In this document: one piece after another, positions 18,674-28,312 of the stretch | Layout of the letters: each line of letters opens with the position of its first letter | How positions within the stretch are numbered: position 1 is the first letter of the stretch | Assembly: GCA_016714445.1 (NCBI GenBank) | Contig: JADJNF010000008.1 | Location: 1,178,001-1,242,000 of the forward strand | Length of the DNA: 64,000 nt | From: Saprospiraceae bacterium | GTDB lineage: Bacteria > Bacteroidota > Bacteroidia > Chitinophagales > Saprospiraceae | Direction of reading: 5' to 3' | Made by a program: the position numbers and the translations under genes | The notes under the pieces: model-generated | Told to the model about the DNA's origin: nothing | Seen by the model: the letters and a program-made list of their open reading frames with translations, nothing else | The model's database searches: none

Positions 18674-18935
18674 AATATAGCATATTTTTAGCCTTCGATA
18701 ATGATATTTATGCAAAAATATGCTAATTTTTTCAATGGTAAACATATTAAAATTAATTAATTACTTTATGAAACACGATTAAATAAATAGTCTTAAAATT
18801 TTGCGAATATTTAAGAAAATCTATTCTTTATTTCTTTTTTCGGAAATCCATATTGGAAGTTTGTCGCTCATGGTTCGAAATTTAGATGACTGATGCTATA
18901 TTATTTAGATTTCGTCGATAAAAAAGTATTGTTTG

Positions 18936-18999
18936 TATATAGTACCTGCTTTAGGATAGTACTATGTATTGCACAGTACTATTAAATACCATATCTTTG
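18936..18999 (+). promoter_or_regulatory. Promoter with overlapping AGTACT repeats, probable PadR operator
   Basis: TATCTTTG at 18992-18999 is a perfect Bacteroidota -7 box, with TTG at 18969-18971 at the expected -33 spacing (20 bases between). Overlapping it are three AGTAC-containing repeats: TATATAGTACC (18936-18946), the palindrome ATAGTACTAT (18956-18965) and AGTACTAT (18975-18982), spaced about 17-19 bases apart. PadR regulators often repress their own operon through such inverted repeats, so autoregulation is inferred. Confidence 0.65.
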
Positions 19000-19045
19000 T
19001 GTTGTTAAAAGTTAGTTTATCACCATTAATAACATAAATGATAAC

Positions 19046-19396
19046 ATGGAACTAAAAATAGAAAACACAAAAGCACAGATGCGGAAAGGTGTGTTGGAAT
19101 TATGTGTCCTGTCAATTATTTCTCAGGAAGAAGCATATCCTACTGATATCATCAATAAATTAAAAGAGTCGAAGCTGATAGTTGTAGAAGGGACACTATA
19201 TCCTTTATTAAACAGGCTTAAGGATGCGGAGTTGCTCGAATATACCTGGAAGGAATCAAAGTCAGGTCCGCCACGCAAATATTATCAGATCACAGGTCAG
19301 GGAGGAGAATTCCTGGAAGGTCTGAGAGAAACCTGGAAGGAGTTGGATCATGCAGTCAATCAATCACAAAACAATACAAAATCAAATAAGAAATGA
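19046..19396 (+). CDS. PadR-family transcriptional regulator
   Basis: 116 residues with the PadR winged helix: QMRKGVLELCVLSIISQEEA (helix 1-2), IVVEGTLYPLLNRLKDAELL (recognition helix) and GPPRKYYQITGQGGEFL (wing). It is followed with a 4-base ATGA overlap by the PspC gene. This PadR/PspC/DUF2807 order is frequent in Bacteroidota and is thought to govern an envelope-stress response. Confidence 0.92.
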   Translation: MELKIENTKAQMRKGVLELCVLSIISQEEAYPTDIINKLKESKLIVVEGTLYPLLNRLKDAELLEYTWKESKSGPPRKYYQITGQGGEFLEGLRETWKELDHAVNQSQNNTKSNKK

Positions 19397-20997
19397 ATAA
19401 GACCTTTAATATCAATTTAGGAAGCTATCCTTTTGCTATAGATGAGGATGCTTATGAATACATTCAGAATTATCTGGACACCATAAGAAGACATTTTTCC
19501 GCTTCAGACGGATGCGAAGAAATATTATACGATATCGAAGTCCGTATGGCTGAGCTTTTTCAGGAACACCTGAAAGGAAGAGCTATCATCAGTATGAAGG
19601 AGATTGATGAAGTCATCATGATCATGGGCAAACCTGAAGATTTTGGTGCAGAACCAATGGCCGAATCCCATGAATCGTCATCCAGAGGGAAGAAGTCAGA
19701 CACAAAAATTAAGCCTGGCAAACGTCTTTTCAGAGATCCGGATGATAAAAAACTGGCTGGTGTTTGTTCGGGAATATCCGCATATTTGGGTATAGAAGAC
19801 CCTTTGTGGGTTAGACTTATCTTTGCTATTCTTTTGTTTACGGGAACTGGTGTAATTACGTATATCATTTTATGGGCACTGGTTCCGGAAGCATCCAATG
19901 CAGGAGATAAGCTTGCTATGCGTGGAGAACCGGCGACAATTCACAATATTGCTAAAGTTGTTGAGGAAGAATTGACAGATTTGGGTGATAAGCTGAATGA
20001 GTGGAGCAAGGACCTTGGGTCCAAAAAAAAAAGTGATGATGTAAATCAAGGATTTCAAGCCAAATCAATATTGGCAGAAGGAGTAAATATGATTGGAAAA
20101 GTGGCGTCCAACATTATACCTGTCATTCGTCAAATATTTAAACCGATCGTTATAGTTTCTGCTATTGTTTTACTTTCAGTGTTGGGGATATCATGGGCAG
20201 CGTCTTTTGTAGGTTTATCTTTTGCCGCACCTGTATTGTTTTCAATGGGTCCTGATTCAACATTTTTAAGCTATTTAGGTATAGGGTCGCTGTTTTTTAC
20301 CATAGGTCTTCCTATATTGGGTATAATGCTTTTTGTTGCCAGATTAGGTTTTGGCTATCGAATCCACAAAAATATCAAAACAGGTTTCTGGACAGTTTGG
20401 TTTTTGTCTTTGTTTTCGAGCATGTTCGCTGGTATGAGTACCATCAAAGATTATAGCTCCAGACATGAATTCAATACCATGACAGACTACAATATAGAAA
20501 GTCAGGATATACACATTGCCATGCCTGAGGAAAACCTGGATCACACATTCGGTATTCACATGGATAAGTTTTTTGTAGAAAAAGGAGATCAATGGGCTGT
20601 CAGAGACGTTACCCTGAAAGTGGAAAAATCAAAAGATGCGTTGGTTCACGTGGAGAGGTTTGTTTCAGCAAGAGGCTCTGATTTGTCGGAAGCACAGCAA
20701 AATTCATTGTATGTAGGCAACGACCTGACTGTGAATGGAAATGAGATCAGTATTTCTAAGTTTCTGACCATACCGCGCAAGAATAAATATAGAAACCAGA
20801 GTGTAGACTATGTGATTTATGTGCCGGAAGGCAAAAATGTGAGTTTTGACAATAATGTGAAAGAAAGAATGCGGGAATCATCTCTTTTTTCTTGGGATCA
20901 AATATATACTGATATGAAAGATCTCAAATGGACAGTAAAAGGGAATTCTGTATTTTCAGGCGAGTGGAATAATCTTATGCATCACAAAAAGAGATAG
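19393..20997 (+). CDS. PspC-domain membrane protein
   Basis: 534 residues. The N-terminus (about 1-90) is a conserved soluble region (INLGSYPFAIDEDAYEYIQN, EVIMIMGKPEDFG). The PspC domain follows at about 112-165 (KRLFRDPDDKKLAGVCSGIS, then YLGIEDPLWVRLIFAI). Further transmembrane segments lie around 250-350, and a soluble C-terminal region follows. It is probably an inner-membrane component of the phage-shock-like response. It ends where a DUF2807 frame begins (see next entry), and the two could be one product separated by a frameshift. Confidence 0.87.
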   Translation: MNKTFNINLGSYPFAIDEDAYEYIQNYLDTIRRHFSASDGCEEILYDIEVRMAELFQEHLKGRAIISMKEIDEVIMIMGKPEDFGAEPMAESHESSSRGKKSDTKIKPGKRLFRDPDDKKLAGVCSGISAYLGIEDPLWVRLIFAILLFTGTGVITYIILWALVPEASNAGDKLAMRGEPATIHNIAKVVEEELTDLGDKLNEWSKDLGSKKKSDDVNQGFQAKSILAEGVNMIGKVASNIIPVIRQIFKPIVIVSAIVLLSVLGISWAASFVGLSFAAPVLFSMGPDSTFLSYLGIGSLFFTIGLPILGIMLFVARLGFGYRIHKNIKTGFWTVWFLSLFSSMFAGMSTIKDYSSRHEFNTMTDYNIESQDIHIAMPEENLDHTFGIHMDKFFVEKGDQWAVRDVTLKVEKSKDALVHVERFVSARGSDLSEAQQNSLYVGNDLTVNGNEISISKFLTIPRKNKYRNQSVDYVIYVPEGKNVSFDNNVKERMRESSLFSWDQIYTDMKDLKWTVKGNSVFSGEWNNLMHHKKR

Positions 20998-21041
20998 CTG
21001 CAGGCAGTTATTCTAAAGTTATTATTGAAAAAGGATTTGAT

Positions 21042-21584
21042 GTGATTATTACAAAAGCTGAAAAAGCAAATGTGAACATTGAAGGCCACAAAGATGTAGT
21101 TGACAAAATTTATTTTAAAAATCTTGAAGGTACACTCACTTTTAATACTGATAATGATGTCCATGTAGAAGGTGTAGTCATAAATATACAAACGCCTTCG
21201 CTTGAACTCATACATTTGGATGGCGTAAGGACAGCAAAAATTGAAGGATTCAGTCAGGATAATTTAAAACTTATCAGCAAAGGTGAGTTTAATGGAAGTG
21301 ATGAAACCAATATATCTTTTTTTGGTAATATTAAAAACATGGATATATCTCTGGATGGAGACCAGAAGCTAACCTTAACAGGACAAGGCGAAAATCTTGA
21401 AATTCAACTTGACAATGGTGCATCAATTAATGGCGATAAGTATCAGGTAAAAACAGCAACCTGGCTCGGTTTCGGTAGTGAAAATTCAAGTTTGCATGTT
21501 ACAGAAACATTATCCTGTGACGACCCTGATGCAAACCATTTAAAACTGATCGGAAATCCTAAAAAAGTAAAGATTCAGAAATAA
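21042..21584 (+). CDS. DUF2807 (head-GIN-type) beta-solenoid protein, 5' end uncertain
   Basis: 180 residues from the ATG at 21042, but the conserved-looking frame continues upstream (EIAAGSYSKVIIEKGFDVII) to a stop at 20970-20972 with no ATG in between. The body is repetitive beta-strand sequence (IEGHKDVVDKIYFKN, VEGVVINIQTPSLELIHLDG), as in DUF2807. It has no signal peptide, which is unusual. Either a one-base error near 20986-20990 (CAAAAAG) splits a PspC-DUF2807 fusion, or the start is non-canonical. A strong terminator follows. Confidence 0.65.
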   Translation: MIITKAEKANVNIEGHKDVVDKIYFKNLEGTLTFNTDNDVHVEGVVINIQTPSLELIHLDGVRTAKIEGFSQDNLKLISKGEFNGSDETNISFFGNIKNMDISLDGDQKLTLTGQGENLEIQLDNGASINGDKYQVKTATWLGFGSENSSLHVTETLSCDDPDANHLKLIGNPKKVKIQK

Positions 21585-21607
21585 TACGTTTTAAAATAAT
21601 GTGTTTT

Positions 21608-21650
21608 AAAGCAGAGATGTATGATTTAACCATAGGTCTCTGCTTTTTTT
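21608..21650 (+). terminator. Rho-independent terminator of the PadR/PspC/DUF2807 operon
   Basis: AAAGCAGAGA (21608-21617) pairs perfectly with TCTCTGCTTT (21637-21646), followed by a T-run. Confidence 0.85.
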
Positions 21651-21935
21651 TATACCGATTTTTGATATCCGTACAAAGCACTTAGTATTAAAAGGTGGAG
21701 TATACAGATAGATTAATTTACAGCATAGTTTTTAGGTGAAAAGAATGCCAGAAAATATTGCCACAGGTTATTTGTCCGAAAGGTAAAAACATCTTTACAT
21801 TAAAGTCATTTTTGATTTTAGGCTAAAATTAATTCTGTCCGTATAAATTTTGGGTATATATTGTTTTGTACCATGAATTTTAATAAAAAAAGAGAACTTC
21901 GATATCAAAGGCGACAAAATTCGGTAGAGTTCAGA

Positions 21936-21968
21936 TTGGTTTAAACTCAAATAATCCCATTATCTTTG
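21936..21968 (+). promoter_or_regulatory. Promoter of the T9SS protein at 21,992
   Basis: TATCTTTG (21961-21968) matches the Bacteroidota -7 consensus, 24 bases before the ATG, with TTG at 21936-21938 about 22 bases further upstream. The rest of the interval 21,651-21,991 shows no gene. Confidence 0.5.
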
Positions 21969-21991
21969 AAATATAATTATTATATCAAATT

Positions 21992-22951
21992 ATGTGGCGA
22001 TTCTTATTGACGTATACGCTGACTTGTGTGATGTTTTGTGCTTTAGCCCAGAACAACCATTATTTTATCGATCATGCCAGATGGGTATATCAAACAGTAG
22101 AAAGTTATGAACCGGGCCAAATATTTATGTACTCTGGTGTGGAAGAAAATACTATACTTGGAGATACCATTTTGGATGGAACTCTCTATAAAAAATTGTA
22201 CAAGAGATTCATTCATTATAATAGCACAAAACCACCTTTTCCTCATCAAGGTACAACCACGACTTCTTACGAAAAAAGAGGCCCTAAGTTTATAAGATAT
22301 GATTCTTCAGAAAACAAAGTATATTACCGAGAGCATGCCGACTCTTTAGAAACATTAATATACAATTTTAATCTTACTATTGGAGATACGATAAATTTAA
22401 GAAGTGAATACTTTATTGGTAATCATGTAAAACGAATTGACACGATTCCTTTATTTGAAGGTTTTCATAAGCTTTATATCCTGGATACTTTTGATTATCC
22501 TTATCGCAATGGCATCATTTCAGGATTTGGAGGATTAAATGGGCTAACTCACAACCACCCGGCATTTGGGGCAGTTAGCGGTGGCATACCCATGACAGAT
22601 TTGCTTTGTTTTGAATTTAATGATAGTACTTATTTTTCACCTTGGGCATCACACAATCAGATCCCATGTCCTTCCGGATCTGACTTTCTTTCATCAGCAA
22701 CAGATATAAAAAAAGATGAGTTAGTACTTTTTCCGAATCCAAATACAGGATCATTTACTCTTAAAATTTCTGAGGAACTGGTGGGCTCATCATTCTCTAT
22801 TTACAATAAAACCGGTGCTGTTTTGTACTCTTCTGAAATTACTCAATCGCCATTCAATGTAGAAATTCCATTGGCCGGACTTTATTTTTGGCGTATCATC
22901 ACCAATACCCGCAGATCTCATACCGGCAAAATTCTGGTGAATAGGTTTTAA
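21992..22951 (+). CDS. Secreted protein with T9SS type A sorting domain
   Basis: 319 residues: signal peptide (1-19, ending CALAQ), a middle region of unknown fold with no catalytic motif seen, and a C-terminal type A sorting domain (ELVLFPNPNTGSFTLKIS, IPLAGLYFWRIITN, TGKILVNRF). It should be exported across the outer membrane by type IX secretion and attached to the surface. It stands alone behind its own promoter. Confidence 0.8.
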   Translation: MWRFLLTYTLTCVMFCALAQNNHYFIDHARWVYQTVESYEPGQIFMYSGVEENTILGDTILDGTLYKKLYKRFIHYNSTKPPFPHQGTTTTSYEKRGPKFIRYDSSENKVYYREHADSLETLIYNFNLTIGDTINLRSEYFIGNHVKRIDTIPLFEGFHKLYILDTFDYPYRNGIISGFGGLNGLTHNHPAFGAVSGGIPMTDLLCFEFNDSTYFSPWASHNQIPCPSGSDFLSSATDIKKDELVLFPNPNTGSFTLKISEELVGSSFSIYNKTGAVLYSSEITQSPFNVEIPLAGLYFWRIITNTRRSHTGKILVNRF

Positions 22952-22979
22952 GTTTTGATCCCCTTCAAAATCATGAAAA

Positions 22980-23047
22980 CCTAACATTTTGTGACTATAA
23001 TCGAAAAAAAGCATAACAATTTTGGATTACGATCGCAAAATGTTAGG
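22980..23047. repeat. 12-base perfect inverted repeat, 44-base loop
   Basis: CCTAACATTTTG (22980-22991) and CAAAATGTTAGG (23036-23047) are exact inverted copies. There is no T-run, so it is not a canonical terminator. It sits in gene-free, decayed DNA between the T9SS protein and the toxin/immunity-like remnants. Confidence 0.6.
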
Positions 23048-23244
23048 GATACTATGGCAACAGAACGACGTGGGCTAAGTTTACGCTGAATTAGGTTTAG
23101 AGATTTCTTTGATAAAAATATCGCTGTGCTGTAAAAATACCAAAACCATACAATTTTTGGATGTTCCGTGGTTTTTGTGTATGACTAGGTACAAATTGTA
23201 ATCAGGTCAGTATCGGCCTGAAACTTGCAGCATTAAGGGATATT

Positions 23245-23510
23245 TTAATCAAATACTGCCCAAGTATTATCAAGTTTGTCATTGAACACCATTATCTCTG
23301 ATACAATGTCTGGGTTATTCTGATCAAGATCTATCTTTAAGCCCTATAAACGACATCTCCAAAAATTAAATTTTCATTTTTAATATTAATTATAGGCCAA
23401 ATATAAGAGGTTATTGTTCTGCCATCGAAATGCAATTGCAAATAATCTTGAACAAATTCAACGGAGCTTAATTGTTCGTTAATAAGCTTATCTTTTAAAA
23501 TTGTTTCCAT
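23245..23510 (-). pseudogene. Frameshifted small gene, immunity-protein-like
   Basis: An ATG at 23510 opens a frame beginning METILKDKLINEQLSS and reaching FGDVVYRA before a stop. One base out of register, the next frame continues GLKIDLDQNNPDIVSEIMVF to WAVFD and a stop at 23245. Joined, they give about 88 residues of acidic protein. Size, acidity and the neighbouring toxin-tail remnant suggest an immunity protein of a polymorphic toxin. It could be a sequencing error or real decay. Confidence 0.45.
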
Positions 23511-23522
23511 ATTAAAAATCCT

Positions 23523-23590
23523 TTAATGGTAAATGTCCCCGTTTATCTTTATGTAAAATTGTTCTTCCCCGCTAGGCTTAGGCTTCCCCT
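23523..23590 (-). pseudogene. Short remnant resembling the tail of a polymorphic toxin
   Basis: A frame reading GKPKPSGEEQFYIKINGDIY ends at 23523, immediately before the start of the immunity-like gene. Tails of this kind are common at the ends of Rhs/polymorphic toxin domains. No upstream toxin body is seen in 23,590-23,890, which carries no gene. The call rests on pattern and position only. Confidence 0.3.
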
Positions 23591-23897
23591 ACGTCTAATT
23601 GTCAACAAATTTTTAATTTGAACCACAATGCTATTAAACCTAAAAATCCACCCAATCTGTATCCTGAAAAATTAAAAAACAGGAACCTGACCTGTCTTAT
23701 ATTTGATAGCCTGAACTTGTTTAATACAAAGTTATTAAATTCCGGCAATTAAGATTATTTTATCATAAAACCTTGACAATAGGGCGATGTTCACTAAACG
23801 CCGTGCAAGACAAAACGAATAGTAAATTCTGAATGTATTGCATCGCAGTTGTATTTGTCAGGATTGATATCGGCTTGAAAATGCGACGTTTCGCATA

Positions 23898-24398
23898 TCA
23901 ATTTGAATAACTTTTTACTTCCTGAAACTCTTTGTAATTTGAAGGACCTACGAGTTGTTTTGAAATATCATATGTGAGTTTATTTGTCTTTACAACATTC
24001 CATAAAAGTTCTTTTAATTTTATTGTTTCAGCTTTATTTTCAATTAAGAAGTTACCAATAAAATCATTATCACCTCTTTGCGAGATAGATATTACATTAT
24101 TAACACCGGAAGAAAGTTTATTGCTGAATTTACTGCTTAATGTTAAATAACGCCTCTTATAATCAAAGTAAGTGATTTGAATATTTTCTATATCTTTCCA
24201 TAATGTCATTTTATCTACTATAATTATACCTTCTTCATTAATTTCAAGTTTTCCAATATGGTTTTTTGTGTGTTCCTCTTCTGAAAACATTGTTATAAAT
24301 ACTATAATAGGCAAAATAAAAAATAATAATATAGCTACAATCATAAAAGAGTCAGGTATTATCTTGAAATATAATAGTACGATAATCAAGACACACAA
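23898..24398 (-). CDS. Small membrane-anchored protein, unknown function
   Basis: 166 residues with two hydrophobic segments at the N-terminus (about 1-38) and a soluble C-terminal domain with alternating strands (KLEINEEGIIIVDKMTLWKD, then YFDYKRRYLTLSSKF), a pattern seen in YcxB/PH-like sensor or immunity proteins. The only start in frame is TTG at 24398; a TGA stop lies 27 bases upstream, so the true 5' end is doubtful. It lies beside toxin/immunity-like debris. Confidence 0.5.
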   Translation of the reverse strand: MCVLIIVLLYFKIIPDSFMIVAILLFFILPIIVFITMFSEEEHTKNHIGKLEINEEGIIIVDKMTLWKDIENIQITYFDYKRRYLTLSSKFSNKLSSGVNNVISISQRGDNDFIGNFLIENKAETIKLKELLWNVVKTNKLTYDISKQLVGPSNYKEFQEVKSYSN

Positions 24399-24496
24399 AA
24401 TACCTGAAAAAGTAACTATTTTTCACTCGATGACCGGTTTGGTTTTTTAAAATCAGTATATAACTTAAAAGAAATTGTCATTAGAATGTATGATTT

Positions 24497-25735
24497 TTAC
24501 CTCTCCACCCTAAAGGCATCTACAGCTATCTCAGTCTTTTCCTTCTGAATCATTTGTTTGACCAATAATCCTGTCCCGGCAGCCAGTGAGATACCTACCA
24601 TCGCATGGCCACCTGCAATAGTTACGTTCTGATGGTGTGGACTGTTCCCGATGTATGGAAGACCATCCGGAGAACAAGGCCTGAGTCCTGACCATACCTT
24701 TTCTACCTGGGGCATGTCAAGGTGGATATCAGGGAAGTAATTGTTGGCTGCGGTGATGATGGGTTTTACCCTGGTCATGTTGATGTCATCATTTATACCA
24801 CACAGTTCCATGGTGCCGCCTACCCTTAGCTCACTGCCCATAGGTGTCATGGCCACCCGGTCATCCACAAGAATGGCTGGATGTATCAAATTTTTTTGTC
24901 GGCTACCATAGGTTACACTATATCCTTTACCGGGTTGTAGCAACAGGTTTATACCCAGTTTTTTGCTGATGATTTCCAGCCATGATCCTGCGGCCACGAC
25001 CAGATGATCTGTAAGGTATCGTCCTTTGTCGGTGATGACGTCGGTTACTTTTTGATTTTTAATTTCAAAATCCTGTACTTCATGTTGGTAAAGTATTTTG
25101 ACGCCCATGTCAGACACTTTTTTATGCAGTGTCTCCATCATGCGAACCGGATGCAGGTGGCAATCTACAGCAAAATAAACACCGCCCAAAACGTCAACTT
25201 TTACCTCTGGTTCCATAGCCTGCACTTCAGTTGCATTTAATATTGGTGCTTCCATGCCATATTTTTTGGCTTCCCGGGCAAGTTCTGCTTCGTGGTGACC
25301 TGTTTTTTCGTTTTTGTACAACATGAGGCAACCCTTTGTCTCAAGCTGAAAACCATGATTCAGTTCCCGGTCAAGATCTATCATCAGATTGCGGCTGAGT
25401 TGCAGGATGTTATTGAGATGTGGCGCATTTCGGGCGACTGTTTTTTCATTGGCATTGGCATAAAATTTCAGTCCCCACTTTACCAATGATGAATTCAGTC
25501 TCGGCTTAATATAAAACGGACTGGTAGAACTCAGCATCCATTTGAGCCCCTGTGCTACGATACCCGGAGATGCTAAAGGTATAAAGTGGCTGGGAGAAAT
25601 ATATCCTGCATTGCCAAAAGAACAGTTGTTGGTCCCATTGCCACGATCAATAATGGTAACTTCGTGTCCTTCTTTACGCAGATAATAAGCTGTGGTCAAA
25701 CCTATAACTCCGGCGCCGATGATGGTGATTTGCAT
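24497..25735 (-). CDS. FAD-dependent D-amino acid (D-hydroxyproline) dehydrogenase
   Basis: 412 residues of the DAO/DadA family. The FAD-binding Rossmann motif is at the N-terminus (IIGAGVIGLTTAYYLRKEGH) and the substrate/FAD C-terminal region at LRPCSPDGLPYIG and GHAMVGISLAAGTG. As the last gene of the hydroxyproline operon, it is inferred to oxidise cis-4-hydroxy-D-proline to the pyrroline carboxylate. The general DadA family also oxidises other D-amino acids, so the substrate call depends on context. Confidence 0.85.
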   Translation of the reverse strand: MQITIIGAGVIGLTTAYYLRKEGHEVTIIDRGNGTNNCSFGNAGYISPSHFIPLASPGIVAQGLKWMLSSTSPFYIKPRLNSSLVKWGLKFYANANEKTVARNAPHLNNILQLSRNLMIDLDRELNHGFQLETKGCLMLYKNEKTGHHEAELAREAKKYGMEAPILNATEVQAMEPEVKVDVLGGVYFAVDCHLHPVRMMETLHKKVSDMGVKILYQHEVQDFEIKNQKVTDVITDKGRYLTDHLVVAAGSWLEIISKKLGINLLLQPGKGYSVTYGSRQKNLIHPAILVDDRVAMTPMGSELRVGGTMELCGINDDINMTRVKPIITAANNYFPDIHLDMPQVEKVWSGLRPCSPDGLPYIGNSPHHQNVTIAGGHAMVGISLAAGTGLLVKQMIQKEKTEIAVDAFRVER

Positions 25736-25822
25736 AGGGTATTTATGGTATAGAAAAGTTATAAATATATTTGATAGTAATGTAATGGCAATATAATCTG
25801 ATTACTGGAGATACAAATATCC

Positions 25823-26829
25823 TCATATCACCTGAAAGCCACCCGCATATGGATCATCTTCCGGATCGACCAGTATGGTATTGTATCCATAAATTTTCGC
25901 CCATCCTTCTATCCCTGGTATGATGGCATCATATTCTCCTACTTTTGTGATACCTTCTATCGTACCTGTAAATTTGCTACCTATAAAACTTTCATGGATA
26001 AATGTATCACCCATGTGAAGTTTTCCTTTGGCATACCATTGAGCCATACGAGCGGATGTCCCCGTACCGCAAGGCGATCTGTCTATGGCTTTATCACCAT
26101 AAAATACAGCATTTCGTGCCGTTGATGATGGATCTAAACACTCTCCTGTCCATAAAACATGACTGCACCAGTTGATTGCTGGTATTTCAGGATGCAGGAA
26201 GGTGTATTTATTATTTATGTCAGTTCTGATGGCTCTGCTCCAGGAGATGAGCTGGTCTACTGTATGATTTTCTATTCCCCGGAAATTGGTCTGTGGATCT
26301 ATGATGGCATAAAAGTTACCTCCGTATGCCACATCAACGATCAGATCACCCAAATCCGGACATACTACTTTCAGACCTTCTTTATAGAGAAATGAACCTA
26401 CATTGGTGAGCTTAACGGAACTTACTTTCCCATCGGACGCTTGATGATAGGTAATTTCTACCAGCCCTGCCGGTGCTTCCATACGTATTTTACCGGGTAC
26501 TTTGGGTATGATAAGACCTTCTTCTATCGCTATGGTAATGGTGCCGATAGTACCGTGTCCACACATGGGCAAGCACCCGCTTGTTTCAATAAAAAGAACG
26601 GCAACATCATTTTCAGGATCGTGAGGCGGATATAAAATACTTCCACTCATCATATCATGTCCACGAGGTTCAAACATGAGACTTTTCCTGATCCAGTCAT
26701 AATGGTCCAAAAATACGCCCGTTTTTCTACCATATTGTTGCCTTTCAATTCAGGTCCTCCTCCGGCCACCAGTCTGACTGGATTACCACAAGTATGGGCG
26801 TCGATACAGAAAAATCTTTTTTTAAACAT
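25823..26829 (-). CDS. 4-hydroxyproline 2-epimerase (proline racemase family), one-base frameshift
   Basis: The gene starts at the ATG at 26829 (MFKKRFFCIDAHTCGNPVR) and should run to 25823, about 335 residues. The frame breaks around 26715 in a run of five T on the coding strand (GTATTTTTGG); one extra T restores YFLDHYDWIRKSL. Both catalytic cysteines are present: LPMCGHGTIGT and DRSPCGTGTSARMAQW. The family converts trans-4-hydroxy-L-proline to cis-4-hydroxy-D-proline. The start is 1 base past the ALDH stop. Homopolymer location and otherwise intact motifs favour a sequencing error. Confidence 0.85.
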
Positions 26830-26830
26830 A

Positions 26831-28300
26831 TTATGACGCTGATTGACGGCTGTATTCTCCATTAACTTTCCTGAGTATACCCAATGGATTATTATTTTTC
26901 AGTTCGTCAGGGAGAAGAAAATCAGGGCAATCCTGATAACATAGAGGTCTTACCCATCTTTTGACGGCTTCCATACCTACTGAAGTAAATCTTCCATCAG
27001 TACTGGCCGGATACGGGCCTCCGTGTACGGTGGCATTGCTAACTTCAACACCCGTAGGCACTCCATTGAATACTATACGTCCGGCAATGTTTTTTGCTAT
27101 GGATATTAAATCTTTATTGAGTTCAAGGTCATGATCCGTACCGATAATAGTAGTAGTCAATTGTCCCTGTAAAATTTTCCAGACATCTGTGAGCTGATTT
27201 TTATTTTCACATACTACAATGAGAGAAAATGGTCCGAATATCTCATGACGCAGGTCCGGATTGCGAAGAAAAGTCTCTGCGGAAACTCTGGCCAATACCG
27301 GACTGCCTGTCAGACTTCCTTCAGCATGAGCATGGTATACCGTCTCTACTCCCTTATCATACAATACTTTATCCAATCCTGCTGTATAGTTTTTATGAAT
27401 GACTTCATGCAACATTTTGTAAGCAGGTATCATGGATAATTCCAGTGCCAGCAAACTGGTAAAATGATTGAGTACACTGCTTTTTATTCCCAGCATTATA
27501 CCGGGATTAGTGCAAAACTGACCTACTCCCATGGTAATGGATGCAGCAAATGATTTTGCCAGTTCGGGAGCGCTATGTTGCAGGGCATCTTTAAGCAAAA
27601 TGACCGGATTGGTGCTTCCCATTTCAGAAAAAACCGGAATCGGTACTTCTCTTTGCTGAGCATAATGATAAATGGCCATTCCACCGCTGAGACTACCCGT
27701 AAATCCTACTCCGGCAGTCAATGGATGTTGTGTGAGTATTTTTCCAATTTCAAAAGAAGTGCCGTCCACATGCTGAAAGACGAAAGGATGAATATGGCAT
27801 CTGGCAACAGCACGCTGGATAGCTCCTGACACCAGATTTGATGTGCGCGGATGTGCAGGGTGACCTTTTACTATCACAGGACAACCAGATGCAAGTGCAG
27901 AAGCGGTATCTCCACCGGCAGTAGAATATGCCAATGGAAAATTGGACGCACCAAAGACCAGTATCGGACCCAGAGGTATCAACATTTTTCGCATATCCGG
28001 TTTTGGTAGTGGCTTGCGGTCAGGAATGGCGGTATCAATGACCGCTTCCACCCACGTACCTTCTGCTACCAAATCGCCAAAAGCGCGCAATTGGCCACAT
28101 GTCCGGCCACGTTCCCCGGCAAATCTTGCTACAGGCAGATTGCTTTCTTCTGATGCAGTTTGAAGCAATTCATCTCCAAGTGCTTCTATTTCTTCTGCTA
28201 TAGCGTACAGAAACTCTTTTTTTTCTTTTCCCGAAACCTGCTGATAAGACAAAAATGCCTCATAAGCCTGTTCCATTTTTTTGTTTAATTGATTAATCAT
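26831..28300 (-). CDS. 2-oxoglutarate semialdehyde dehydrogenase (ALDH family)
   Basis: 489 residues. The catalytic Cys is in MGVGQFCTNPG and the NAD(P)-binding region in GPILVFGASNFPLAY and VIVKGHPAHPRTS. The subgroup matches 2,5-dioxopentanoate (alpha-ketoglutaric semialdehyde) dehydrogenases. It oxidises the semialdehyde to 2-oxoglutarate, the last step of hydroxyproline breakdown. It lies 12 bases after the DHDPS-like gene and 1 base before the epimerase, so the operon is tightly packed. Confidence 0.88.
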   Translation of the reverse strand: MINQLNKKMEQAYEAFLSYQQVSGKEKKEFLYAIAEEIEALGDELLQTASEESNLPVARFAGERGRTCGQLRAFGDLVAEGTWVEAVIDTAIPDRKPLPKPDMRKMLIPLGPILVFGASNFPLAYSTAGGDTASALASGCPVIVKGHPAHPRTSNLVSGAIQRAVARCHIHPFVFQHVDGTSFEIGKILTQHPLTAGVGFTGSLSGGMAIYHYAQQREVPIPVFSEMGSTNPVILLKDALQHSAPELAKSFAASITMGVGQFCTNPGIMLGIKSSVLNHFTSLLALELSMIPAYKMLHEVIHKNYTAGLDKVLYDKGVETVYHAHAEGSLTGSPVLARVSAETFLRNPDLRHEIFGPFSLIVVCENKNQLTDVWKILQGQLTTTIIGTDHDLELNKDLISIAKNIAGRIVFNGVPTGVEVSNATVHGGPYPASTDGRFTSVGMEAVKRWVRPLCYQDCPDFLLPDELKNNNPLGILRKVNGEYSRQSAS

Positions 28301-28312
28301 GGGCTGTTTTAA

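Noticed and set aside
19560..20058. Minus-strand frames inside the PspC gene
   Set aside because: They lie opposite a well-supported coding frame and show no family features.
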